The notes under the pieces are model-generated. The model made no database searches. It was not told the origin of the DNA and saw only the letters and a program-made list of their open reading frames with translations. The translations under genes and the position numbers were made by a program. A DNA stretch of 64,000 nt from an uncultured Lachnospiraceae bacterium (GTDB lineage: Bacteria; Bacillota; Clostridia; Lachnospirales; Lachnospiraceae), in the NCBI GenBank assembly GCA_949878435.1, contig CATLAK010000013.1, forward strand, positions 1 through 64,000, read 5' to 3'. This document shows, one piece after another, positions 1 to 7,542 of the stretch. Positions within the stretch are counted from its first letter, which is position 1, and every line of letters begins with the position of its first letter.

Positions 1-143
1 TTTCCCAAGCTACACTGTAGCTTTGATACCTCTATTATACAGCAAATAAACTATTTAAGCTTGTATTTACTACAAAATATATGAACTTTTCAAGGTACTA
101 TAGCGGGGCTTTTGACCCCAACATCATATCATTATGCACCTCT
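1..143. other. window-edge sequence without a recognisable gene
   Basis: No open frame with a credible ribosome site is visible here. The stretch holds a perfect 17-base palindrome at 7-23 (AAGCTACA, C, TGTAGCTT) and a short GGGG/CCCC hairpin near 108-122. An immunity gene for the deaminase toxin remnant at 144-551 would be expected in this direction on the minus strand. It is either beyond the window edge or lost. Confidence 0.5.
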
Positions 144-551
144 CTATTCTACAAATATGTTTAATTCTATATTAGGAAACATTCTTCTAAATTCTAGAAT
201 AATATTTGAACAGCTCTGACAACACAATAATTCTGAATACAAATTAATTGTTCCGCTAACATTTGGATCTGTTATTTGAGATGCTATATCTTTTAGAATT
301 TTCGCCTCCGTATTATAAAAGCGCGGATATTAGTCAGCTACATATGTAGTGAAAACTCTTTCATTTTCCGGCTTCAAATAAGAAAAATCTGTTGCATCTG
401 CCACTGCCATACTTTCTATTACATTTACGTCTGACACTCCTGCATAAGAAAAAACCTGCTCTTCCTTTTTATTTCCATATCTTTTTTGAGCTGGCAAAAT
501 GCAAATACACCCCACAAAATAAATACTTCTTATTCTTGCTCGCTTTCCCAA
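144..551 (-). pseudogene. broken deaminase-type toxin cassette (outermost silent cassette)
   Basis: Reading the minus strand from 551, a decayed piece of the shared pre-toxin core (about 430-530, related to the KDME..KKVSKF segment of the other copies) leads into a tip. The tip is interrupted by TAA at 330-332 and continues in the same frame to TAG at 144-146. After the stop codon the frame reads YPRFYNTEAKILKDIA, then G-x-I-N-L-Y-S-E, then CCQSC, and ends with F-R-R-M-F-P-N-I. This is the arrangement of toxin deaminases of the BURPS668_1122/SCP1.201-like group: a TEAKIL motif, then a CxxC zinc-ligand pair about 30 residues on, then a QF..FPNI-like helix. One nonsense codon in an otherwise well-kept domain suggests recent inactivation. 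Readthrough is not excluded. The family assignment is from motifs only. Confidence 0.65.
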
Positions 552-1078
552 GCCAATTTGAATTTAAAACCAGAAAGATTGTAATTCTCTACAGTTTGCT
601 TAAATTTGTCCGAAACAAAAGCTCTCCTTGTTGGTTCATCTACAATTTTAAATATATTGTTATTCCGTAACTCTATACAATTTCTAAAAGCATATTTTTG
701 AAATGCCATAATTCGTTTTCCATCACTGTACATTCTATATTTCGCTTTGGAATAATCAATTACATTCAAAACAGCAGTTACATTGATTCCATAATATTCT
801 GCTTCTTGAAATTGAAGCGCTAACTCTTCAACTGAGTTCTGAATAAGTGGTCTTAAAATTTCTAGCGCTTTTTTACTAAACACTGGAATTGTAAACCCTG
901 GAGCATCACTTAATTCTAATTTCTTTTCTGGTTCCATCCGCTTTACGGGAAGTGGTTTCCAAATATCTTTCTTTATTCTACCGTCAAATGATTGAATTTC
1001 AGCCGCTGTAAACTCTTTCATTGGAATAAGATTATCAAACTTATCTACTTCAAATTGTAATTGCCAAATTTTCATCAT
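530..1078 (-). CDS. probable immunity protein, Imm11 (DUF1629)-like
   Basis: The protein has 182 aa and starts at the first ATG of an ATGATG, behind a GGAGGAG ribosome site. It lies 10 bases downstream of the AHH nuclease cassette, the usual place for the cognate immunity gene. The body follows the Imm11/DUF1629 pattern: an N-terminal W-x-L-x-F strand, a middle segment with F-S-K-K-A-L-E-I-L and V-E-E-L, a Y-x-I-N-V segment, and a closing F-V-S-D-K-F..V-E..L-S-G-F-K-F element. No signal peptide or membrane segment is seen, so it should act in the cytoplasm. Imm11 proteins are known partners of nuclease toxins. The pairing here is inferred from adjacency. Confidence 0.65.
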   Translation of the reverse strand: MMKIWQLQFEVDKFDNLIPMKEFTAAEIQSFDGRIKKDIWKPLPVKRMEPEKKLELSDAPGFTIPVFSKKALEILRPLIQNSVEELALQFQEAEYYGINVTAVLNVIDYSKAKYRMYSDGKRIMAFQKYAFRNCIELRNNNIFKIVDEPTRRAFVSDKFKQTVENYNLSGFKFKLAWESEQE

Positions 1079-1088
1079 TTCTCCTCCA

Positions 1089-2858
1089 TTATCTCATAAA
1101 CGTTCCATTTTGCAGAGACTCCGCAATATAATTTAAAATGTCTAATGCTTCCTGCTTACTTGTTGCATCACTTAATAAATTATTAACCTCATCATAGTAC
1201 GCATTTGTATGTAGACTTGGATGATATGCTCCTACTGCTACATTTCTAGCCGTTGGAAGAAACACTCCATTTGAAGAATCATTTATATCTATTCCATATT
1301 CCTGTAAGATTGCCCTTGATTCCGCCGCTTTAGGAGAATTTCCTGCAACTATATGATGTGCAGCATTCGGATAGTCTGGAACTTCTACTCCTGCATCAAT
1401 CATGTTCTGCCGCAATACCTTCGAACTAGGTATTGATAATGCATCTGTACCACCCTCACTATTATCATACGCCGCCACCTGCCTAATATTTGTCACCCTC
1501 TGGTCCTTCACATACAAATTAGGGTTCATCAGTCCCATCATAAAAATGATTTCGCTTCCAGACTGGGACGCTTCCGCTATCTTCTGATAGCCTTCCTCCC
1601 CCACCATATTTTCCATCACATTTGTGCCAACCACCCCTTCCAGTGAATCACTTGCTTTCACTGCCATATTGGAAAAGGTAATCGTATATCCCACTGTTCC
1701 GGTCAGTGCGATCATCGCATCGGTACTGATGAACATACACCCTACCGACAGTCCCCCTGTAGCGGCTGGCACCACAGAATATACCATCCCTTCTGCGGCA
1801 TACGGCACCATGCAGAAGGCTGTGGCGGCAAAAGCTCCTTTCAGTGAGTTGACGATGCTTCCCCCTGCATAAGTGGAGAACTTGCTCACCTTCTTCATTT
1901 CCATATCTTTTTCTGCCTGACCAAATACGAATGCGCCTCCGCAAATAGCAGTCAGCCCGCCTACCACCCATGGGGCGAACACTGCTGACGCACCGCCGGT
2001 GAAGACCACCGTTGCCCCATACGCTGCAAGCGCTGTGACTGCTGCCACAATCGTCAGACCGCCAATGACATTCCCCACAAGGGCTCCCCAGTCAAATGCT
2101 GTATCATCCGGTGCGATCTCCTCCGGCGCATCCAGGAACGGACGGTACCTGATGAATTCACACCCGCATAACACGCCCGATTTGGACAGCCCGTCAAACG
2201 CAAAGTTCATGGTAAAACCGCTGTCGCTTCCTCCGGTGGGCGGATTGCTCCGGGTTCCCTTCGGGGATATGTCCTTCTGCCTCTCCCTGCTTCCGGCTTC
2301 GCTTCTGTACATGTTGATCTCAAGCGGCGTCTGCGCATGAATCTTGGATGCCCGGATTCTTATTGTTCCTGCTGCCGTCATCTTTATATTCCCTGCACCG
2401 CTTAAAGAAATCCTTTCCTGATCAAAAAGCCCTGCTTCCCCTCCCTTCCCCTGAAAAGTCATCTTTGACGGATGCAGGCAGATTCTCTTGCCTGCTGCGG
2501 TGGTAAAGGTTCTCTCCTGCACGCTTGGCATGGCTGCTCCGTTTGCTCTTATATTTTCTGTCGCAATTCCTTCTGACGCAGTCTCCGAACCAAAGCACAC
2601 CCTGACGGAAGTGTTCTGTTCCGGCATGCTGTACATAATATTTCCAGATGCCGGCTGCCAGTCCCATTCATGCTCGGCTCCCCCTCTTGCACCGTCAATA
2701 TCGAACCGCACCCTTACCTTCTCTTCCCGTGTCTGGACGACCGTTCCCGTCAGCTCTGTTCCCTGAGATTTGTATGCGGAATCCTGGGAATATACCAGTT
2801 CCCCATGTTTCCAATCCAATAAGTGTATTTGACCTCCTCCCTGTCCAGAAGAACACAA
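1089..2858 (-). CDS. silent spike cassette with AHH-family nuclease toxin tip
   Basis: The open frame has 589 aa but is a 5'-truncated copy of the spike gene at 7529-9670. Homology to that gene begins near 2880, within the sequence preceding the OB domain. A 1-base loss in a run of C at 2760-2763 puts the upstream piece out of frame, so the first ~30 residues of this frame are not native. It then carries the OB and spike-repeat region, the hydrophobic pre-toxin segment (residues ~255-390, Gly/Ala-rich, several membrane-like stretches), the shared core ending VAAYDNSEGG, and a ~125-residue tip. The tip has the N-A-A-H-H-I-V-A-G motif of AHH nucleases (HNH/EndoVII fold) and a downstream H-P-S-L-H-T. 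No native start or promoter is visible. It is probably silent until recombined with the full gene. Confidence 0.8.
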   Translation of the reverse strand: MCSSGQGGGQIHLLDWKHGELVYSQDSAYKSQGTELTGTVVQTREEKVRVRFDIDGARGGAEHEWDWQPASGNIMYSMPEQNTSVRVCFGSETASEGIATENIRANGAAMPSVQERTFTTAAGKRICLHPSKMTFQGKGGEAGLFDQERISLSGAGNIKMTAAGTIRIRASKIHAQTPLEINMYRSEAGSRERQKDISPKGTRSNPPTGGSDSGFTMNFAFDGLSKSGVLCGCEFIRYRPFLDAPEEIAPDDTAFDWGALVGNVIGGLTIVAAVTALAAYGATVVFTGGASAVFAPWVVGGLTAICGGAFVFGQAEKDMEMKKVSKFSTYAGGSIVNSLKGAFAATAFCMVPYAAEGMVYSVVPAATGGLSVGCMFISTDAMIALTGTVGYTITFSNMAVKASDSLEGVVGTNVMENMVGEEGYQKIAEASQSGSEIIFMMGLMNPNLYVKDQRVTNIRQVAAYDNSEGGTDALSIPSSKVLRQNMIDAGVEVPDYPNAAHHIVAGNSPKAAESRAILQEYGIDINDSSNGVFLPTARNVAVGAYHPSLHTNAYYDEVNNLLSDATSKQEALDILNYIAESLQNGTFMR

Positions 2859-2880
2859 TTTTTAAAGACAGGATAGATTT

Positions 2881-2983
2881 CCCCTCCTAGACTATCCCCT
2901 AGTGCGTGCCATTGTAACATGGGGTTTAACGGAATGCCAAGGAAAATACTTGTAAAATACAAATCATTTTCCTTGATAACCCA
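2881..2983. other. junction where spike homology ends
   Basis: At about 2880 the near-identity with the full-length spike gene stops abruptly and is replaced by unrelated AT-rich sequence. This marks the 5' breakpoint of the AHH cassette. No transposase end or target duplication is visible. Confidence 0.45.
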
Positions 2984-3316
2984 TTAGTCTCCTATGGAAA
3001 CCAACCCTAAATCTTTTGACTGTGCTTTTTGAGCAATCTCCACTAAATCCTTCAACATCTGATTGCCCTCCTCTGGTTCTTCGTAAGTCTGAAGCAACGA
3101 TGCATCTAAGATATAATTGCATACCTCAATAATTTGAGATAAATCATTTTTAGAAATCTCAACATCAACATAAGGATTAATCTCATACAACTTACTCATA
3201 TCGAATGGCTCTTGTTTGCTTAACTTATAAACAAAATCAATCAACTCATCACTAAATTCTACATTAACATCCTGTTCATCAATCTCATCTATTGAATTGC
3301 CTATATAAAAATTCAT
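2984..3316 (-). CDS. putative small acidic immunity protein
   Basis: The protein has 110 aa and is strongly acidic, with a clear AGGAGG site seven bases before the ATG at 3316. It lies 12 bases after the stop of the toxin cassette at 3329-4132, which is the only basis for calling it immunity. The composition (many Asp/Glu and Asn, no Cys, predicted mostly helical) fits a protein that shields a basic nuclease surface, but I do not recognise the family. Confidence 0.55.
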   Translation of the reverse strand: MNFYIGNSIDEIDEQDVNVEFSDELIDFVYKLSKQEPFDMSKLYEINPYVDVEISKNDLSQIIEVCNYILDASLLQTYEEPEEGNQMLKDLVEIAQKAQSKDLGLVSIGD

Positions 3317-3328
3317 AGTAAAAACCTC

Positions 3329-4132
3329 CTATTTTTTAGGAAACGCTGTAATTGCATTCCCAGCCTCATCAATAACCACTTTTAATATATATAACGGTTT
3401 CCCGTTACTACTAGTTCCTATAGGATTGGAAAATGTTTGTTCAAAAATATATCCTTCTCTTCCAGCAGTATTAGGACCAACAACGAAATTATCACCTATC
3501 AATGTGCTATCAATACCTTCTCTAATATCAAAATCCACATTAAAATGTGATTTATTTCCGTATGTAGAATTAGGTCCATGTCGGTCAAGTATATGATTGT
3601 TAAAAGTATCGTCACTTAGCGTATAATTGTCTGCCAAGTCAAATACTTTTTGAAATTGACTTTCTGAACCACCCTCACTATTATCATACGCCGCCACCTG
3701 CCTAATATTTGTCACCCTCTGGTCCTTCACATACAAATCAGGGTTCATCAGCCCCATCATAAAGATGATTTCGCTTCCAGACTGGGATGCTTCCGCTATC
3801 TTCTGATAGCCTTCCTCCCCCACCATATTTTCCATCACATTTGTGCCAACCACCCCTTCCAGTGAATCACTTGCTTTCACTGCCATATTGGAGAAGGTCG
3901 TCGCATATCCCACTGTTCCAAGCAGTGCGATCATCGCATCGGTACTGATGAACATGCACCCCACCGACAATCCCCCTGTAGCGGCTGGCACCACAGAATA
4001 TACCATCCCTTCTGCGACATACTGCACCATGCAGAAGGCTGCGGCGGCAAAAGCTCCTTTCAGTGAGTTGACAATGTTGCATAAATGGTAAATTTTGATG
4101 ACCGGATAACTTCCAGATATTGAATTTTTCAA
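3329..4132 (-). CDS. silent cassette: pre-toxin core plus probable RNase toxin tip
   Basis: The frame has 267 aa. Homology with the other cassettes starts at NIVNSLKGAF (about 4075), so the first ~18 residues are unrelated sequence and the spike part is absent. The shared core runs to VAAYDNSEGG. The remaining ~105 residues form a distinct tip with H-I-L-D-R-H-G near its start, then F-D-I-R-E-G-I, N-P-I-G, and a closing G-N-A-I-T-A-F-P. Histidines at the start and a G..I-T-A-F-P strand at the end are typical of metal-independent RNase toxins of the barnase/EndoU/colicin (BECR) fold, so an RNase is the best guess. I cannot name the family. An immunity-type gene follows at once. Confidence 0.6.
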   Translation of the reverse strand: MKNSISGSYPVIKIYHLCNIVNSLKGAFAAAAFCMVQYVAEGMVYSVVPAATGGLSVGCMFISTDAMIALLGTVGYATTFSNMAVKASDSLEGVVGTNVMENMVGEEGYQKIAEASQSGSEIIFMMGLMNPDLYVKDQRVTNIRQVAAYDNSEGGSESQFQKVFDLADNYTLSDDTFNNHILDRHGPNSTYGNKSHFNVDFDIREGIDSTLIGDNFVVGPNTAGREGYIFEQTFSNPIGTSSNGKPLYILKVVIDEAGNAITAFPKK

Positions 4133-4187
4133 GATACATAACTAAAATCTATGTGCGAAGCTTGAATTTGCTTAAATTTGAAAAATG

Positions 4188-4724
4188 CTACATACCTACT
4201 TTCCCTACCATTTGTGATATTAATTCAATATGTTCTCTGATTTTTACTTTATCTAAATTATCAACCTTTTCGCTACCTCCTAATCCCAATAATGGCACAT
4301 AGCCAAAGCATTCACCCTGTTCTAGTTTTCCAAATTTATTTACCGCCTCTGTATACTGGGGAATCTGAAAATACTTTTCTAAAAAATAGTCATCTCTAAG
4401 ATTTTGCATAAAACGTTTGAAACTTTTTGCAAGCATAACAAAACTACCGTTTTTATACTTAACCATGCCGATATATTGACCTTCTTCAAACGTTACTATA
4501 TCTCCAAAAGCCGTTGCTAATATCGGAATAGAGATATTTCCTCTAAAATACGTTTCGTTAAGCAATTCTTGATATTCTTCTGGATTTATTACTTTTAGAT
4601 ATCCCCCTATCAATCTACCAAATCCATAATCTTCCCAAATTTTTATTAGTTCATCTGGCACTATTGTTTTATATTTTTGAAGTAATTCCTGTTTTATATC
4701 TTGACCCTTTTCAATTTGTAACAT
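4188..4724 (-). CDS. Tdi1-like immunity protein (GAD-like plus DUF1851)
   Basis: The protein has 178 aa. The ATG lies one base after the toxin's TAA, and its ribosome site (AAAGGAGAG) is inside the last codons of the toxin, so the two are translationally coupled. The N-terminal half reads like the GAD-like domain: P-D-E-L-I-K-I-W, Y-G-F-G, G-G-Y-L-K-V-I-N-P-E-E-Y. The second half has I-P-I-L-A-T-A-F-G-D-I, the hallmark of the DUF1851/Tdi1 C-terminal domain. Proteins of this type neutralise Ntox15 DNases such as Agrobacterium Tde1. The toxin just upstream carries exactly that domain, so the assignment rests on both sequence and context. Confidence 0.82.
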   Translation of the reverse strand: MLQIEKGQDIKQELLQKYKTIVPDELIKIWEDYGFGRLIGGYLKVINPEEYQELLNETYFRGNISIPILATAFGDIVTFEEGQYIGMVKYKNGSFVMLAKSFKRFMQNLRDDYFLEKYFQIPQYTEAVNKFGKLEQGECFGYVPLLGLGGSEKVDNLDKVKIREHIELISQMVGKVGM

Positions 4725-4725
4725 G

Positions 4726-5838
4726 TTACTCTCCTTTATATGTCAAATTAACATTAAGATATGTTGAATTTTTCTCCGCTTCAGACATACTCTCTGCCAC
4801 TTTTTGTATTTGCGCATCAACGTCATCAATTCTATAACGCCACTGTGAACCGATTGAAGAATTAACGCCTCTATCCCCAACACCTCCAACATTACTTGCA
4901 TATCCACCTGCCACTTGATCGGGATTATGCAAAGCAGCCTGCGTACCTAACCATTTCTGAGCTTGTTCTTCTGCTTCTTTTAAAGATAATCCTGCATCCT
5001 GTAATTCGTCCACCTTATCTACAAATGCCTTTTCCCTCGCTGCCTGCTGCACTGCATCACTTTCTATTGCACGTCCTTGTTCAATATATTTTTGGCGATT
5101 ATCCAGATATTCTTGAACTGTCAGGTCATTCATACCCTTTTGCTGATCTTCTAATTGTCGGGCAAACTCGGTTTCATCATATTTTGAATTATAATTAAAC
5201 TCTATTTCTATTTCATCGATTCTTTTAATCCCATCAGGTACATCTGCGCCACCGCCTGAACCACCCCCACTATTATCATACGCCGCCACCTGCCTAATAT
5301 TTGTCACCCTCTGGTCCTTCACATACAAATTAGGGTTCATCAGCCCCATCATAAAAATGATTTCGCTTCCAGACTGGGACGCTTCCGCTATCTTCTGATA
5401 GCCTTCCTCCCCCACCATATTTTCCATCACATTTGTGCCAACCACCCCTTCCAGTGAATCACTTGCTTTCACTGCCATATTGGAAAAGGTAATCGTATAT
5501 CCCACTGTTCCGGTCAGTGCGATCATCGCGTCGGTACTGATGAACATACCCCCTACTGACAGTCCCCCTGTAGCGGCTGGCACTACAGAATATACCATCC
5601 CTTCTGAGGCATACGGCACCATGCAGAAGGCTGCGGCGGCAAAGGCTCCCTTTAACGAGTTGACGATGCTTCCCCCTGCATACGTGGAGAACTTGCTCAC
5701 CTTCTTCGTTTCCATATCTTTTTCTGCCTGCCCAAATACGAATGCACCTCCGCAAAAAGCGGTCAGCCCGCCTACCACCCATGGGCGAACACTGCTGACG
5801 CACCGCCGGTGAAGACCACCGTTGCCCATATGCTGCAA
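4726..5838 (-). CDS. silent cassette with Ntox15 (HxxD) DNase toxin tip
   Basis: The open frame has 370 aa. DNA homology to the spike gene extends upstream to about 5923, but two 1-base losses relative to the AHH copy (at ~5825 in GTTGCCC and ~5783 in CATGGGC) break the frame, so the first ~19 residues are not native. The hydrophobic pre-toxin segment and core follow, ending VAAYDNSGGGSGGG. The tip of ~175 residues has E-F-A-R-Q-L-E-D-Q-Q-K-G-M-N, V-Q-E-Y-L-D-N-R, then A-L-H-N-P-D-Q-V-A-G-G and N-S-S-I-G-S-Q-W. This is the polymorphic toxin type 15 domain with its catalytic HxxD (H-N-P-D). It is a predicted DNase. The adjacent Tdi1-like gene supports this. No native start is visible, so it is probably a donor cassette. 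Confidence 0.82.
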   Translation of the reverse strand: MQHMGNGGLHRRCVSSVRPWVVGGLTAFCGGAFVFGQAEKDMETKKVSKFSTYAGGSIVNSLKGAFAAAAFCMVPYASEGMVYSVVPAATGGLSVGGMFISTDAMIALTGTVGYTITFSNMAVKASDSLEGVVGTNVMENMVGEEGYQKIAEASQSGSEIIFMMGLMNPNLYVKDQRVTNIRQVAAYDNSGGGSGGGADVPDGIKRIDEIEIEFNYNSKYDETEFARQLEDQQKGMNDLTVQEYLDNRQKYIEQGRAIESDAVQQAAREKAFVDKVDELQDAGLSLKEAEEQAQKWLGTQAALHNPDQVAGGYASNVGGVGDRGVNSSIGSQWRYRIDDVDAQIQKVAESMSEAEKNSTYLNVNLTYKGE

Positions 5839-6054
5839 GCGCTGTGACCGCTGCCACGACCGTCAGACCGCCAATGACATTCCCCACAAGGGCTCCCCCC
5901 TTCGCACCGTCAGCATCAAACATTTCAGTTCTTTAGAAAATTGAAGGACTGGTACTTAAGACAATCATGCGCATTTTTTAATTACAGTTTACGAAAACTC
6001 TAGATTATTCATTTATTTGTTATTTATCTGCTAGAAAAAACGTTTCCAAGTTTA
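5839..6054. other. 5' breakpoint of the Ntox15 cassette and AT-rich spacer
   Basis: The homologous DNA at 5839-5923 joins the FD-x-DGA-x-GG segment of the OB domain directly to ALVGNVIGG of the hydrophobic segment, skipping the rest of the spike. The joint at 5891-5898 (GGCTCCCC) is a sequence found at both deletion ends in the AHH copy. From about 5935 to 6054 the sequence is AT-rich with no gene. Confidence 0.55.
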
Positions 6055-6420
6055 TTACAAAAAATATTTTTCTACTTCTTCACAATGTTTCAGCGTATTT
6101 TTCTTCATATATTGCTTGCACAGTTCAAGGGTATCATGTCCTTCATCTGCCAATTGCTCTAATACAGTGAAGTCTAACACTTCATTAACTTTTATATCTT
6201 CACACATTGCCATATTTTCCAAAAATAAAAATACTTTATTTATTTCAAGCATTTTCTTATTCTGGACTATATAAAGAATATATGGAACTACAGCCATACC
6301 AAATGCTATGTGTATCCCATCAGTTTCATCTATCATATTTTCTTTTTCCTTTATTTTCAAAAAAGAGACTCCTTCTGGAATTTCTTTTTTAAAAGCTTCA
6401 TATAATTCATCATATTGCAT
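6055..6420 (-). CDS. orphan immunity-type protein (toxin partner deleted)
   Basis: The protein has 121 aa, is acidic and has no membrane segment. It sits where an immunity gene should be, but the cassette upstream (6471-6569) is reduced to a few codons. The layout (E-I-P-E-G near the start, A-F-G-M-A-V-V-P-Y in the middle, K-V-F-L-F-L-E-N-M, then a closing T-L-K-H-C-E-E-V-E-K) resembles small immunity-like proteins of the DUF7674 type. I hold that loosely. Its retention without a toxin suggests protection against a toxin carried by relatives. Confidence 0.5.
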   Translation of the reverse strand: MQYDELYEAFKKEIPEGVSFLKIKEKENMIDETDGIHIAFGMAVVPYILYIVQNKKMLEINKVFLFLENMAMCEDIKVNEVLDFTVLEQLADEGHDTLELCKQYMKKNTLKHCEEVEKYFL

Positions 6421-6470
6421 ATATTATCACCTACCTAACGCACTATATAAATATTGTAACAAATGTATGA

Positions 6471-6569
6471 CTAAGGTTCTGTCTGTTGCTCAAATCTTAT
6501 TACATCTGCTGTTCCATCCCCACTATTATCATACGCCGCCATGCAGAAGGCGACAGCAAAAGCTCCTTA
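6471..6569 (-). pseudogene. vestige of a toxin cassette
   Basis: Two short pieces of the shared core are joined directly: the A-A-Y-D-N-S-G end (about 6518-6540) and the C-M-Q-K-A..A-K-A-P piece (6541-6569), which in the other copies lie more than 300 bases apart. After the core end the frame gives only about a dozen codons (T-A-D-V-I-R-F-E-Q-Q-T-E-P) before TAG at 6471. The toxin tip has been lost, leaving its probable immunity gene at 6055-6420. Confidence 0.65.
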
Positions 6570-6629
6570 ATTATATGTTGCTGTTGGAAAGATTGAATGT
6601 AAAAATCTCTATGTGCTGTTTGATATATT

Positions 6630-7124
6630 TTAGGTCTTCATTGATATCTTTGCAATTTCTACTAATACATTCTCCAATAACATATTCAAGAACTTATCTT
6701 CTCTATTCTCTATATTTAATTCCTTGAAGTATATTCCTCTGCTTGTTTTTAAATAAGCCCTTATATTTTCACTTTCAAAAAAATCAATATTAGAAATTCT
6801 TTGCATTGTTTTCAAAACTTGCGGACAGCTAATAAATAATGACTGCATCGCTTTCATTACTTTTGCATTCTTTTCCAAACCAACTATCACCTCCCCACTT
6901 CCATGATATATTTGAGTATTTAACCCAAAAAGCAAAACTAATGTTTGTGTGTGAAAGCCAACAAGATTACTTTCTATTGGTATATCAAACACAGCCAAAT
7001 ACACTTGTTTGTCATTTTCCAACTTGAGATTCATATCTTCATTGGAATATTTTAGTGCACGTTCTCTCAAATCCAAATATTTTTTTGCTACATTCCTTTC
7101 GCTATCCTTTTCTTCTGCCATCAT
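6630..7124 (-). CDS. hypothetical protein behind the active toxin-immunity pair
   Basis: The protein has 164 aa. Start is one of two consecutive ATGs behind GGAGG, and the gene overlaps the preceding immunity gene by 23 bases, so it belongs to the same transcript as the full-length spike toxin. It has no membrane segment or signal peptide. A central strand-rich part (V-Y-L-A-V-F-D-I-P-I) is followed by helical sequence. I do not recognise the family. It may be a second immunity protein or an immunity gene left by an earlier tip. Confidence 0.5.
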   Translation of the reverse strand: MMAEEKDSERNVAKKYLDLRERALKYSNEDMNLKLENDKQVYLAVFDIPIESNLVGFHTQTLVLLFGLNTQIYHGSGEVIVGLEKNAKVMKAMQSLFISCPQVLKTMQRISNIDFFESENIRAYLKTSRGIYFKELNIENREDKFLNMLLENVLVEIAKISMKT

Positions 7125-7542
7125 TATCCTCCATAAGTTCAGTCAAATCTTTTACTCGTTTGTAGTATTGATCCTTTTTTTTATACAACTTCCCCCCTCG
7201 AGTTACATAAAGGTAAAAATCATTTTTTTGTAATATTCTCTTTAATATTTGAATAGCATTTTTGACATTTTCTATCGTTGTTTCATTATCAAATTTTTCT
7301 ATTCTACACAAAAGATTATGCGCTCCTTCATTGTCATAAATTTCAATAGAAAACATGCCCCGGTCATTCTCGAAAACTATATCATATCCCAGCGGAAGAT
7401 ACCTATATTTTATCTTAAAAAAACCCATGTGTTCAATCGCTACCTGCTTCTCAGCAAAGAAAACATCCTCTCCAAAAATATTAGAAAATATATCAAGAAT
7501 TTTATTAATAAGTACTAAGTGCTTAGCTTCATCTAATAGCAT
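7102..7542 (-). CDS. putative immunity protein of the active toxin tip
   Basis: The protein has 146 aa and overlaps the end of the full-length spike toxin by 14 bases, with a GGAG site inside the toxin's last codons. That coupling is the usual toxin-immunity arrangement. The sequence mixes strands (F-F-K-I-K-Y-R-Y-L, M-F-S-I-E-I-Y) with helices and a basic C-terminus. It is probably cytoplasmic. The family is unknown to me; the role is inferred from position. Confidence 0.6.
   Translation of the reverse strand: MLLDEAKHLVLINKILDIFSNIFGEDVFFAEKQVAIEHMGFFKIKYRYLPLGYDIVFENDRGMFSIEIYDNEGAHNLLCRIEKFDNETTIENVKNAIQILKRILQKNDFYLYVTRGGKLYKKKDQYYKRVKDLTELMEDNDGRRKG

Noticed and set aside
2756..2766. 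Phase variation at the C run of the AHH cassette
   Set aside because: The run is only three to four bases, too short for frequent slippage. Simple decay of an unexpressed copy is more likely.
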